Below, piece by piece: positions 32,381 to 43,469 of a DNA stretch of 64,000 bases. Each line of letters begins with the position of its first letter. The first letter of the stretch is position 1. Below the pieces are notes generated by a model, which was given only the letters and a program-made list of their open reading frames with translations, ran no database searches and had not been told where the DNA came from. Source of the DNA: Coriaria nepalensis (taxonomy: Eukaryota; Streptophyta; Magnoliopsida; Cucurbitales; Coriariaceae). The DNA lies in NCBI GenBank assembly GCA_027186245.1, contig CP114481.1:56924569-56988568 (forward strand), given 5' to 3'. The translations under genes were made by a program, and so were the position numbers.

Positions 32381-35258
32381 ATGGCATCTCAGTCTAATAT
32401 TCTTCTTCTTCTTCTTCTTCATCTACTACTACTTTTCCTTTCCATTCCACGTTCAATCCAGTTACCATTTTCTCAAACCCAAACCCTCCTTCAAATCCAG
32501 AAACTCCTCAACTTCCCACAAGCCCTAACCTTTTTCAACACCAACATAGATTTCTGCAGCATTGACCCAACCCCATCTCTTACAATAGTTTGCTATGAAG
32601 ATAACATCACTCAGCTCCATTTCAATGGCAACGACAATGCCTTCTCTCCATTACCCCAGAACTTCTCATCTGATGCCTTTTTTGCACCCTTTTATGCTCT
32701 GCCAAGCCTAAAGGTCCTCTCTTTGGTCTCTTTGGGTTTATGGGGCCCACTTCCTTCGAGTGTTGATCTCTTGTCTTCATTGGAAATACTTAATTTGAGC
32801 TCTAACTATTTCAGTGGGTCTATCCCTCATCAGATTTCTACCTTGAGCAACCTTCAAACACTTGTTCTCGATCACAACAAGCTTACTGGGCAAGTTCCAA
32901 GCGAGCTTAGTTCACTTCAACTGTTATCTGTTATAAGTTTTAAGAACAATTCACTCTCCGGGCCTCTTCCGAATTCTATAACAAGCATGCAGAATCTTCG
33001 AGTAGTTTCTCTCTCGAACAATTTCTTGTTTGGGGAAATTCCTAATCTTGTCAATTTGACAAATTTACAAGTGCTTGATTTAGGAGATAATCATTTTGGC
33101 CCTCACTTTCCAACTTTGCCTAACAAGGTGACTACCGTTAGGCTTAGAAATAACCAGTTTGTGTCCAACATTCCGACCGAATCAGGCTTCTGTTATCGCC
33201 TCGAAAGGCTAGACATTTCGATGAATAAACTTGTAGGGCCATTATCACCATCACTATTAGCGCTCCCTTCAATCACTTATCTCAACATTGGAGGAAACAA
33301 ATTCACAGGGATGCTCTTTGAAAACATGTCTTGTAATTCAGAACTTGGATTTGTAAATCTGTCATCAAATCTTTTGACAGGGAGCTTGCCCACTTGTCTG
33401 CAATCGGGGTCTGATAAAAGGGTTGTTTTGTATGATGGAAATTGTTTGTCGAATTATGATCAAGAGCAGCAACCTTCAAACTTCTGTCATAATGAAGCTT
33501 TGGCAGTGAGAATTGGGCCTCGTAGAGAGGAGCATCATAAACCTCATGCCAGAACAATTCTTTCTCTAAGCATTTCGGGAGGGACTTCAGGTGGGATTGT
33601 AATTGCTGCTCTGTTTTTTTTGGTTATAAGAAAGACATACAGAAAGAATACTGAGGAAGCTCCTACTAGGTTTATTACTGAGAATGTGTCCGTAACAAAC
33701 ACGGCAAAGCTTCTTTCGGATGCAAGTAAGATGTTTTCTCCCCTCTTTTCTTGGAGTGTAATTATACTAATCCTGTGAAAAAATCAGACTTACTCTATGT
33801 TCTTTATATTTTTTTGGGCAGAGTACATATCACAAACAATGAAGCTTGGAGCTGGTCTCCCCCCTTATAGGACCTTCTCTTTGGAAGAGCTTAAAGAATC
33901 TACAAATAACTTTGATGCTTCAAATCTGATGGCTGAAGAAGGATCACTTGGTCAGGTACGCAGTCTATCTGCTTGAGAGCTGAAATTTTTTTGGCGAGTT
34001 TCTTTTTCTGACAAAAGAAAATGCAGGTTTACAAAGGGAAGCTTGCAGGTGGAAATGTTGTGGCTATCAGAAGTTTAGTATTGAGAAAAAGACAGGGCCC
34101 GCAGACCTACACACGGCAAATCGAGCTTATATCGAAAATTAGACATGGTCATTTAACCAGTGCTCTTGGGCACTGCTTGGAGTTCCATCCAAACGATTCA
34201 AGTACTGTCAGCAAAATCTTTCTGTTGTTTGAGCATGTTTCTAGTGGCACATTAAGAAGCTATCTTTCTGGTAAACTGAAAACTTCTCCTTTAAAATAAC
34301 ACACTATGGATATTGTTATCATTGAAGAACTCGGTGGTTTTTGAAGGGATTTCAGGAAAGAAGCTTTTTTGGACACAGAGGATAATAGCAGGCATTGAAG
34401 TTGTGAAGGGAATTCAGTTCTTACACACTGGAATCGTGCCCGGAGTTTATTTGAACAGTATTAAGATCACAGATGTTCTGTTAGATCAAAATCTTCATGT
34501 GAAACTCAGCATTTATAACCTGAAACTCTTAGCCGAATTCAGGGGAACGGTATGAGAAAATCAAACTCAATTGAAACTGAACTTGTTACTTTCATTATCA
34601 AATCTCTCACGTATGTATTCTTATTATTATTATTATTTTTGCATTGTGGGATTTTCAGATGGGTGCTGGAGTTTCTTCCCTGGAATCAAAAGTGATTCAC
34701 CAAGGAAGGTGTGATGGATTTTTTAGTATCCAACCCAACTAAATGGTGGATTTGACATCTTGATCTTCATTTTTTCTTTGTTTGCAGTGTGAAACATGAT
34801 GATAAGAATGACGTCTATGACATAGGAGTGATCTTGCTAGAGCTCATTTTGGGAAGGCCAATCATGTTCCACAAGGAAGTTGGTGTTTTGAAAGATCTTG
34901 TGAGTAACTCAATAACAATACCACTTTTCATTACAAGCATCGACATAATCAGGATTAGAACACAAAAACATTTTCTAGAACAAAAATATTTGTCATTTTT
35001 TTTTTGCAGATACAGGTGAGCATAACCGCAAATGATACAGCACGGAGGAGCATAGTGGATCCAGCCATTCATAAAGAATGCTCAGACACTTCGATGAAAA
35101 CGATGATGGAGATATGTGCAAGGTGTTTGTCAGATGAACAAGGTGATAGGCCTTCTGTCGAAGATGTTCTTTGGAATTTACAGTTTGCAGCACAAGTTCA
35201 ACTGCAATATCTAGGGAGAGCAGATTCATGGAACAATCCAGACTCACCTGTTTCCTAA
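32381..35258 (+). CDS. LRR receptor-like protein with degenerate (inactive) kinase domain
   Basis: Seven exons, 32381-33725, 33822-33955, 34027-34270, 34356-34549, 34659-34708, 34788-34899 and 35010-35258, give 775 residues. A Leu-rich signal peptide is followed by about ten LRRs (LEILNLSSNYFSGSIP, LRVVSLSNNFLFGEIP), a juxtamembrane Gly/Ile-rich membrane segment near 400-420 and a kinase-like domain. Key kinase residues are lost: the VAIK lysine is Arg (VVAIRSL), the HRD loop is replaced (GIVPGVYLNSIKITD), and the DFG position reads in SIYNL. The late kinase lobe (DVYDIGVILLELILGRP, EQGDRPSVEDVLWNLQ) is kept. It therefore belongs to the plant group annotated as probable inactive LRR receptor-like kinases (At3g03770-type, by recall), which act as scaffolds or co-receptors. 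The ligand is unknown. Confidence 0.9.
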
Positions 35259-35746
35259 GCACTTGGTTTAAATTCTCACCCCTTTTCATTGTCACTTTCT
35301 TCTGTAAATCAATGAGATATCTATCCATATCTAGGTCATTTGGTTCAACATTCAGAACTCTATTTTGAATCTAAAATACAGTTGCCCGTAAAGGGATAGA
35401 GATAACATAAGATTAACAAATATATAACTAAAATTTTATTCGTTTGATTACAACAGATAATCAAACCCACCCCTTTAACAATACCACACAAGATGAAATT
35501 TTCAGTCATATAACATAAACCTTTTTCAGTATCAAATGCAATGAAATGTCACTTGCAGCAGATAGTAAGGTCATCATTATACATCCTCTTAGATAACCAA
35601 AACTTTGAAACTCAAATTGGGTAATTTCTTCCAGAGTTCCGATCCTCCAAACAATAAAAATATAGTCTGGGACTATGCACAGGAGGTCGTATTCTAGACG
35701 TTAATACTGGTGCAGGGAAGAAAACGCAAGTATATTCGAGGAGATT
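35259..35746. other. Convergent spacer, LRR pseudokinase/TIM21
   Basis: Contains the two 3' UTRs. No other feature is recognised. Confidence 0.5.
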
Positions 35747-37678
35747 TCAAGCTGGGAGATACGATTCCAGAATCAACTGAGCTGGGGAGGGAGATAAGAT
35801 GTCAACAATTAACGATGTGAACTTCCATTCCTTGTCGACTTGATCTTTGAACATCGCAGCATAGACTTTTCCAGCTCCATGCGGGCCACGAATGTAAAAA
35901 TTGACCTACGTCAAATGCAGAAAACATCAGCTATCCAAACCAACAATCAAAATGTTTGGTTTTCGAGTTATGATCTTTTAGAATGAGGAATAACAGCTTT
36001 CAACTGCTGTTATAAAATGCTGATTATAATAAGTAAAAATAAAGACTGCTGCTTTCATCTTCTGCATATAATTTACCTCTACATGCTCTATGCCATCTTC
36101 ATCAGTCCGTACCCTATGTGGAATACGTTGTCGAGCAGCTCGGTTTCTACTTTCTTGGCCATAGCCAGTGATAGGGGATCCGATCCTTACTCTAACCTGA
36201 AACAAAGCAAATGCAATCCACATCAATTGTACAGTTAAATAAAATAATAATGTGGGTCATCAAATAAATAAATAACTGTTCTAACCTGGCTGTCATCCTG
36301 AACCCTTTTAAGGCTCTTGTTAAATATCATGTACCTATAGGAAAATCCATTCATTCACTCCACATTCAATTTCAAAAAATTATTTAGAAAAATAAGAAGA
36401 AGCAATCACAACTCGAAACCTCATATTTCCCACCAAATATCAATATAGCATATTATAACTACGAAAAACAAGTCTTTACTCTTTTGGTTGAAATATAAGC
36501 TCCTTGAAAACAGCGTATCCTGCAGCAGCTGCAATTCCGAGCCCGGCGAGAATGATTACACTGTAGGAAGCACCCTCGGTAAATGTCACTGGCTTCTCCG
36601 GAATATTATAGGTAGGAGCATCAAAGGGATCCTCAACAGTAGAAACGTCTTTTCTCGTCTGCCAAGAGAAACAAAATTAGCTCACCTCAACAATAAATAA
36701 AAACAGGACTCCAAACTCACTTTAGAAACGGTAGAAAAACGGAGATACATATCAGCCATAATAGACATTTTGATCAAGGCAAGAAAAAATCTAGACGTTT
36801 TTAGCTATATATTGGCTTAAGAAATGAACCTCTGATGTATTTTTTCCACGCTGCTCTGAAGCGCTTGAAGACATAGATCTAGAGAAAGAAGTAATCCTGG
36901 TACTTGTCCCAGAGTTTTCTATGGCTTGAAAGGGTAGTCGAAAACCAGCCATAGAGGTCGAATAAAAAGTGGAATTGTTTACAGAGCTTGGCTTCGCTGC
37001 TCCATGAAACTGCCAACATACGCATTCTGTTCAAATATAACTCCTTGAAAAAAATGATAATACGGCAGTTTCTTTCCGTTATTAGGATATGAATTATTAC
37101 ATCTTTTCCACTTGCAGAAATATCCCAGATGGTCTTCCTCACTTCACCGAAGGAAGAAACCACGAATCCCTTTGAAGCATATCTCCCGTTCTTGTTCATC
37201 AGCTCAGCCAGCTAACTCCCACATTAAGAAAACAAGAAGAAACTCTTAAACTAAACAAAGGAATGCGAATAAGATAACTCTATGATCGAACGAAGCATAA
37301 AAGCCTACATCACATCAAACATCATTATAATGATAGCTACTAATAAAGAGAAGAAACAGAAGAAGAAAAATAAAAAAATTTCACTCGCCACAAACCAATA
37401 TATGACCGACCCCGTTTGGTAGCTGAGAAAACGCAGTATGTAAAACAAAGAACTATAGATATCAAATAATTCCAAATTGAATATCTTGCACACGCCCACC
37501 CAAAGAAATCAAAATCCCACATTTCCCCGAGTTTTCTCGATAGCCAAACAGGCAGGAAAAAAAAAATTATCAAAACCTGATCGTATTCGCGGAGATGCTT
37601 CCATTGCTGCTGCGATTTGCAGGCGATGGAGCGAGAGCAAGAGAGTAGCTTGTTCAGCTTCAGTAACACTCTCCCCAT
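35747..37678 (-). CDS. TIM21: Mitochondrial import inner membrane translocase subunit TIM21
   Basis: TIM21 tethers the TIM23 presequence translocase to the outer-membrane TOM complex and to respiratory complexes. Seven exons, 37678-37577, 37211-37101, 37009-36830, 36658-36480, 36334-36286, 36196-36077 and 35905-35747, give 299 residues. The N-terminus ([17 protein letters not shown]) is an Arg/Lys/Leu-rich presequence. One membrane segment follows ([19 protein letters not shown], about 168-186), then the intermembrane-space TIM21 domain with [20 protein letters not shown] and [20 protein letters not shown]. No lesions were seen. It is divergent from VPS36, 293 bp away. Confidence 0.93.
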
Positions 37679-37971
37679 TGTTTCCTCTCAACACTTTCAC
37701 AATGACTGAATTTATCGAGCTCTTAAACCCTAAAAATACCTTCTTTTTTGATTTCAGAAAGAGACCCAGAAAACCCCTGATGGTATTACGGCTTCGATAT
37801 TTTGGCGCAGACCCAAAAGAGAGGGCCGTCTTTTTTTTTTTTTTTTTTTTAACCGCGTCAGATAAACTAACTAAAAAAGAAAAAAAAAGTATATATATAA
37901 ATAAATATATAAATTTGTTAGCTCGGAAAATTGATCGTTCCGTCTAGATAACTCGGCAGATTGAAAACTCA
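37679..37971. promoter_or_regulatory. Bidirectional promoter TIM21/VPS36 with telo-box
   Basis: Start codons lie 293 bp apart. A telo-box AAACCCTAA is at 37725-37733, a motif frequent in promoters of plant housekeeping and translation or mitochondrial genes. A T20 tract at about 37831-37850 separates the two halves, followed by an A/T-rich stretch up to the VPS36 ATG. Confidence 0.6.
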
Positions 37972-40342
37972 ATGGCCGGGAACTGCCTTCCAGCGGCGGA
38001 GCTGACCAGCAGTGGCCGCCCAGTGCTATTCCCAAGCGAATACGAGTGCTCAATCCTCTCTTCAGTCGACCTCGAATGCAATGAACTTCCCACCTTTCCT
38101 TCTCACCTGAAATCAGGCCTCCTCATCCTCACCACCCATCGCCTACTCTGGCTTCCGGAATCCAACACAAGTTCTTCCTCCGCTGCCGCTGTTTCGGTTC
38201 CTCTCTCCGCTATCAGTCACATCTTTACTCCTAAGAAGTCCCTCAAGGCCATGTTCACCTCCCCCAGGATCCGGTTCCAGGTTTCTATTACTGCCGACGG
38301 TAGGATTTTGACTTCAGTTTCAGGTTCATCTTCGAGATCGGTTGTGATTACGATCGTGATCAGGGGGAAGGGTGATTCCGATGTCTTTCTGGCCAAGTTG
38401 TGGGAGAGCTGGAGGGGAAGGGCGTGGGAAAGCAGTGAGAGCGTGGGGCCGGTTTCTGCATTAGGTTCCGGTTCAGGTTCGAGCAATTCAGGTGGGCTTT
38501 ATACGAGCGAAGGGGTGGTGAGGATGGTTGGAGTGTCGGGAATTTTGAGGAAGGAGCAGGAGATGTGGGAGAGTACTGACAAGAGCTTGCAGGATGCTTT
38601 TCAGGATCTTAATGCTCTCATGGTAATTACTTTTAAGCAATATGAATTGATTATTAGTCCAATTTGTTTTTTCCTTCTTCTTTGGTTTTGGGTCCAGTAT
38701 GTGTTGAACTGTGTTAAGACTTTTACAGAGCAAAGCTAAAGAGATGGTGATGCTAGCAGAGAAGATGAGACAGAAGCTGTTATCAGATGCAAATTCTCAA
38801 GCTGCTTGTCAAAATGATGAGGAAATGGGTTCAAAAGAGGAGATACAAGATTGGCTCTTAAGTGTTGGTATTATATCACCTGTTACAAAAGAGTCAGCCG
38901 GTGCATTGTATCACCAGCAATTGTCTCGTCAGGTACTCTCCCACTTTCCACAATCAATTTTTTCTACCTTTTCTCGCTAGGTTTTTTGTGTTTATATTTT
39001 TTCACTTTTGTTGAAATTTCTAGTTTGCAGATTTCGTTAAAGTTCCGCTTGAGAGAGCTGGAGGGATGATAAGTCTTATAGATATCTATTGTCTGTTCAA
39101 TCGTGCTCGGGGCACAGGTTTTTCTTTCAGTCGAGCATAAATTTTTATTTTTTTCATTGACATGAAAGAAGAATTGAAATGGGTTCTTTCTTTTCATTCT
39201 AATGCAGAGCTGATCTCACCAGATGATTTGTTGCAAGCATGTTATCTTTGGGAGAAGATTGATGTGTATGTATGATATCATCCTTAATTTTGTCATGTCA
39301 GCTTCGTCACATGTTTGGGATAATTGTCCAGGATTGGAAACTCATTTTTGGCGAAATTGTTATCAAGATTTAGAGATTAATTGTTTATCATTCGTCTCTA
39401 AAAGGTTTGGAACCTTAAAGTCATTTATGATCTTGCTCTTTGGTATACCAGTTCTGTGATGCTCCGGAAATTTGATAGTGGAGTCATGGTCGTCCAGAAT
39501 AAGTCCCACAGTGATGAGGAGGTAATCCCCTTGTCTTTTTTATGGATGCTATTATCGTTATGTCCTAGCAATTCCTGTCTTTTTCATCCATGAGTCTCAA
39601 TGTAGTTATAACATAAAGAGTGCATAGGATCCTGAAATTCTGTTCCAATTTCCCAAAATCTCTAGTGCGACCAACTGTAACCCAAAAACTCAACAAGATC
39701 AAAAAGGCTTAAAATTAACAGGTGCCTTTGTGTAGGTTTTTGCTAGAATCAGGGTGCTTGTAATGAAACCCGATGCATTACGCTCCGGGATTAGTGCAAG
39801 CGATGCTGCAATGACTCTAGGGATAGCTCCAGCCATGGCCAAGGAACACCTTCTAACAGCTGAAAGCAAAGGTATGTCCATAATCAAATCTATCTCACTT
39901 GCATTAAGATACCTGAAAGTTAGTACTTAAACTAGTTTATAAAGATCCAATATAACAGCGCTGTGATGAGAAAGTGTGAGGAGCTCTTAGGCAAAGATCA
40001 GAGAGTCACTTGTAAGCTAGATTGGGAAATTCAAAAATGAATTTGACTAACCATTTGCATACTATTTGACAGGTTTACTATGCAGAGATGTAAGCCCTGA
40101 TGGTTTTCGGTTTTATATTAACTTGTTTACCGAAATCAATCAAGATGATATGTACCTGTAAGTGATCCATTCCATGGTTCTTTGCATAAATTGCTTCTGA
40201 ACTATATACAGTCGACAACGATGATGCTATGTGAATTCTAATCAGTTCTTTTGGTTAATATTGCAGAGTGAAGGATCATTGGATATATGCGTCATGGGTT
40301 AAGGCAATCTTTGATTCAAATGCCCAGGCTGCAAAATCTTGA
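37972..40342 (+). CDS. VPS36: ESCRT-II subunit VPS36
   Basis: VPS36 binds ubiquitinated cargo and assembles ESCRT-II on multivesicular endosomes. Eight exons, 37972-38622, 38729-38932, 39024-39117, 39208-39265, 39452-39521, 39736-39871, 40073-40157 and 40267-40342, give 457 residues. A GLUE-type ubiquitin/phosphoinositide-binding domain fills about 10-160 ([14 protein letters not shown]), with a Ser/Gly-rich linker ([13 protein letters not shown]). The EAP30/winged-helix part follows ([78 protein letters not shown]). The exon 4 donor was placed two bases downstream of the first GT so that VSVMLRKF stays in frame. It is likely co-regulated with TIM21 through the shared promoter. Confidence 0.93.
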
Positions 40343-40956
40343 CAGATATTCAACTCCGACGAGGAACGATTCCATGCGACAGTTGCTTTTTAAAGCTAGT
40401 TCTATCTTTTCAATCCTCAACACTGAAAACTTGTTTGACATGCAATCTGAAGAATTAGGCTATGGCTGTGGTGTGTCCGAGACAACTACTTGATCCACTG
40501 GTCGCTTCTTCGACCCGATTCATTAATGAGCATGAGAATGTATGATGAACGAAGCCTGAAACTCAAATTGGTACAATATTCAAGTTACTGTGTACTAACA
40601 ACGTATCTTTTTTCTCGTTCACTGGCCAATCTGTAAGAATGCCCTCTTTGCGTGATTGTTGTGATGTCGGTTTTTTCCTATGTTGGAATTCCAATCTGTA
40701 AGAATTCCCTCTGGAGTTCTGCCAGAAGAAAAGGGCAAAATACCGTTATGATATGGAAACGGTGCCGTTTTTACGATCGTAAAGCGGAAGACACGTTAAA
40801 CGCAACCATACAACTCTCAAAACGACGTTATTTTTAGAGCGGTTCTAATCCGCTACTCGGTAAATGCAAAATTTAGTAGCGGTCTCTCTCCGGGCCTGGG
40901 CCCACTTCAGCTCCATTTTTACGGCCCAGCCTTCGAAAGGAAAGAGAAGGAGTGAG
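40343..40956. promoter_or_regulatory. Spacer with site II-like TGGGCC elements before the REX1-B gene
   Basis: Holds the VPS36 3' UTR up to roughly 40650, then the promoter of the downstream gene. TGGGCC (40897-40902) overlaps GGGCCC, and GGCCCA lies at 40923-40928. These are site II motifs bound by TCP factors in promoters of plant growth genes. The transcription start was not determined. Confidence 0.5.
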
Positions 40957-40980
40957 ATGGAAGAACGGCGGGAGCACTGA
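40957..40980 (+). promoter_or_regulatory. Short upstream ORF in REX1-B gene leader
   Basis: ATG at 40957 opens a seven-codon reading frame (MEERREH) closed by TGA, 18 bases before the main ATG at 40999. If it lies in the mRNA it would lower translation of the main frame. Confidence 0.55.
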
Positions 40981-40998
40981 CTTGGGAAGGAGGAGGAA

Positions 40999-42275
40999 AT
41001 GGAAGATTTTGATAAGAAGGTGAGCATAACTGAATCTATGGAAGTCGTTGGAGAGATTCCCGCCGCCGGGGGTGCCTCCAAGACCCTCGATTTGCTTCGA
41101 GAATTCCTTGCGATTCAGCAGCGTAGAGCCGAAGCTTATTCTAAGCTTAAGAGGTAGGTAGATCGAGCTTCAACTTTAGCCTCCAATTTTGTGAATTGTC
41201 CAGTGTTTGTCTTACAGAAAGTAGAAACCATTTTCCTGATGAAAATGATCATCAGTTATATTCTTCTTACGACGTGAGGATCTTAGTTGATTAAGGGTTT
41301 AACTTGCCCCAAATGTTATCGGGCCAGTTTCTCGTATGTCTTCACATAAATGCCTGGGGAAATTTCTTGAAATTGAAGTTCAGATTTCAAGCTAGCTTCT
41401 TCTTATGATTCTAAAAAGTTTATATGAGATCTCTGAAAATAAGTTAATTTCTTTGTTTTTAATTGGCAGAGGATTTGATGACTATATGGCTGGTGGCGGG
41501 GAATCAGTTTACCAGCAACTCTGTGGCGAGATCACAACAGAGTTCAATAACTGCTCGAAACAAGTTCAGTATCACAACTTGCCCTTTCAATACATTGGTT
41601 TAATATGCTTCTTTTCTTCAATTCCAGCTGTGTCTTCACCTGCTGTTTCTGTCATTCTAGGTCATTGAAATGGAGTTTCTTCTTCAGAATCCTGGTTATA
41701 GCCGAGCTGATCTAGCCCACCTGCTTCGAGCTGTTCAAGAACAGGAAAAGAAGAAATTGCAACTGGTACATTCCGTCCTCCTTAAAGAACTTATATTGTG
41801 CATGGGACAATAAGATTTCAGAAGTCGGAAATATAATTCATCCTCAAATAAATATATTTTTTTCAGAGAATTTGCAGACATATATACATCTTTAGGGAAG
41901 TAAATTTGGATTATAGTAGTAAACGAAATTGGCCATATATACACATATATGTCAATATATTGCACTGTTCCTTTTTTTTTCCTGACAATTACTTTCTTCC
42001 CAAAGACGGCTACAATTCAGGTATTGAAGAAAGCAGGTCGGCCATCAGAGCGTTTAGTGAGCCATGAGAATTGCAGGTTTAAGAAGCCGATGGGGCATGA
42101 ATGCGTCCATGTTCATGAGATCACAGAAGCTTCTGGAACAGAGGAGGCAGAAGCAGATGCAGAGTACGATAATGCTCTCAAAGAGGCCATAAGAGGAGTG
42201 CAAGATGCTGTGACTTCCATAAACGACCATATTGAAGATATCAGATACGAAATTGCAGCCCTTGAAGCCGAATGA
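40999..42275 (+). CDS. REX1-B (required for excision 1-B) domain protein
   Basis: Four exons, 40999-41153, 41470-41563, 41661-41765 and 42006-42275, give 207 residues. The conserved helical core spans about 25-120 (LDLLREFLAIQQRRAEAYSK, EFNNCSK, LLRAVQEQEKKKLQLTATIQ), then a Glu/Asp-rich coiled-coil-like C-terminus. This pattern fits the REX1-B family, named from an alga mutant defective in excision repair and conserved in animals and plants as a small protein of unclear biochemical role. The start at 40999 follows a tiny upstream ORF. The family assignment is by recall of the core motif; the function in plants is not established. Confidence 0.72.
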
Positions 42276-43469
42276 TTTTGACATCTTTATTTGTCATTTG
42301 AGTATCATTTTCATGTACATGGGGTTGATATAGAATTGAAATGTTTTTCTTAACTCAGTTATCAAATGGAAAGTTTATTTTTAGTTGACAAATAGAGGTT
42401 TGTTTTCAGTGTTTTAAAAGTTCAATGTGGTTTTGTATATTTTTAGAAATTGAGGGGGGTAACTTTGAATTAGTCTAAAGTTTGATGGAGTAAAATTACT
42501 TTTGGGTATTGGAAGTATAATTTTGAAAGTAAGGGTGACAGTGTAAATAAAGAATAGTTGTTGACAATTTTGCCCTGCACGTCTTTGAGAACGCCTTCTC
42601 TGATTTTCTGAAACCCCTTATACGATTACGTTATCTCGTGTTTTCCGGCCGAAACTCTTCGTCCTCAATTCGACAAAGCCGAAACGATCTGCAGACGCGC
42701 TTTTTCGACTGGGATATCGTTCGTTTCTGAACAAAAATCTTCGATCCGATTGTGTTCGTGTTGCCGTTCCAGATCTATCCATTTATTTTTCTTGATTTGT
42801 TTGTGTTTTCTCTTTATGAATTTGCCAGATTCGGATCTAGAACAGTGACTCCCTCATGAAGGCTCTGATTTCGGGTCTGAGTTAAATTGTATCGGAATTC
42901 GTGGTATGTTCAACTGTCTTTTTGCATCCAATTGACGTTGAGCTTTGTCTAACCCCCACTAGTTTGACCAATGAGAAAATCGTCTGAAAATCTAAGAGCT
43001 TTCGCTGGTTTCTGTGCTTGAGAAATCAACACTCAACTGTAAAGCTAGTCTACTTATGAGTTTGTATTTGTAAAAAGTTTCTTTTTTTGTCCTTCTGTTT
43101 TCCTTGGATTTATTTGTTCTCATGGGTCTCATGATGCATTATGTTATTTTTGGCCAAAATGGCTGCATCATGTTGAAGTGACAAAAATGGTGGAATTTTT
43201 AAAAGAAGAGTTTTGGATACCATGGTAAAGTCTTACAAGTTGATCTGTGTACTTAAATATTTTTGGTCCTGCAGGTTAGCTGGCTGCTTGAACTCTTGGG
43301 GCTTCTAACATAGAATCCCGTTTCTCCATTGATGTTATACTTGTTCGAGGCAAAAATCTGTTTCGCCCGGTTTTAAAGGACTAACTACCAAATAGTGGAG
43401 ACTCCGGTCCCAGCCTTGCTCATGAGCTACTTCTGATGCTGTTTCCGAGCTGTGCCAATAACGCAATAT
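42276..43469 (+). other. Spacer and intron-containing 5' leader of the hAT-derived gene
   Basis: The first part is the 3' UTR of the REX1-B gene. From about 42600 the sequence looks like a leader exon ending at 42903 before GTATGT. An acceptor TGCAG ends at 43274 and opens the second leader exon. That exon carries two short upstream ORFs, MLYLFEAKICFARF (43332-43376) and MSYF (43422-43436), before the proposed ATG at 43470. Exon limits are inferred from splice signals only. Confidence 0.5.

Noticed and set aside
35515..35575. Minus-strand ATGATGA and CTGA about 45 bases apart, considered as a C/D-box snoRNA
   Set aside because: No terminal stem and no C'/D' boxes or clear rRNA guide were found. 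Chance occurrence in AT-rich DNA is likely.
37477..37947. 156-residue plus-strand ORF overlapping TIM21 exon 1 and the shared promoter
   Set aside because: Antisense shadow of TIM21 running through the T tract, with composition dominated by Lys and Phe from homopolymers.
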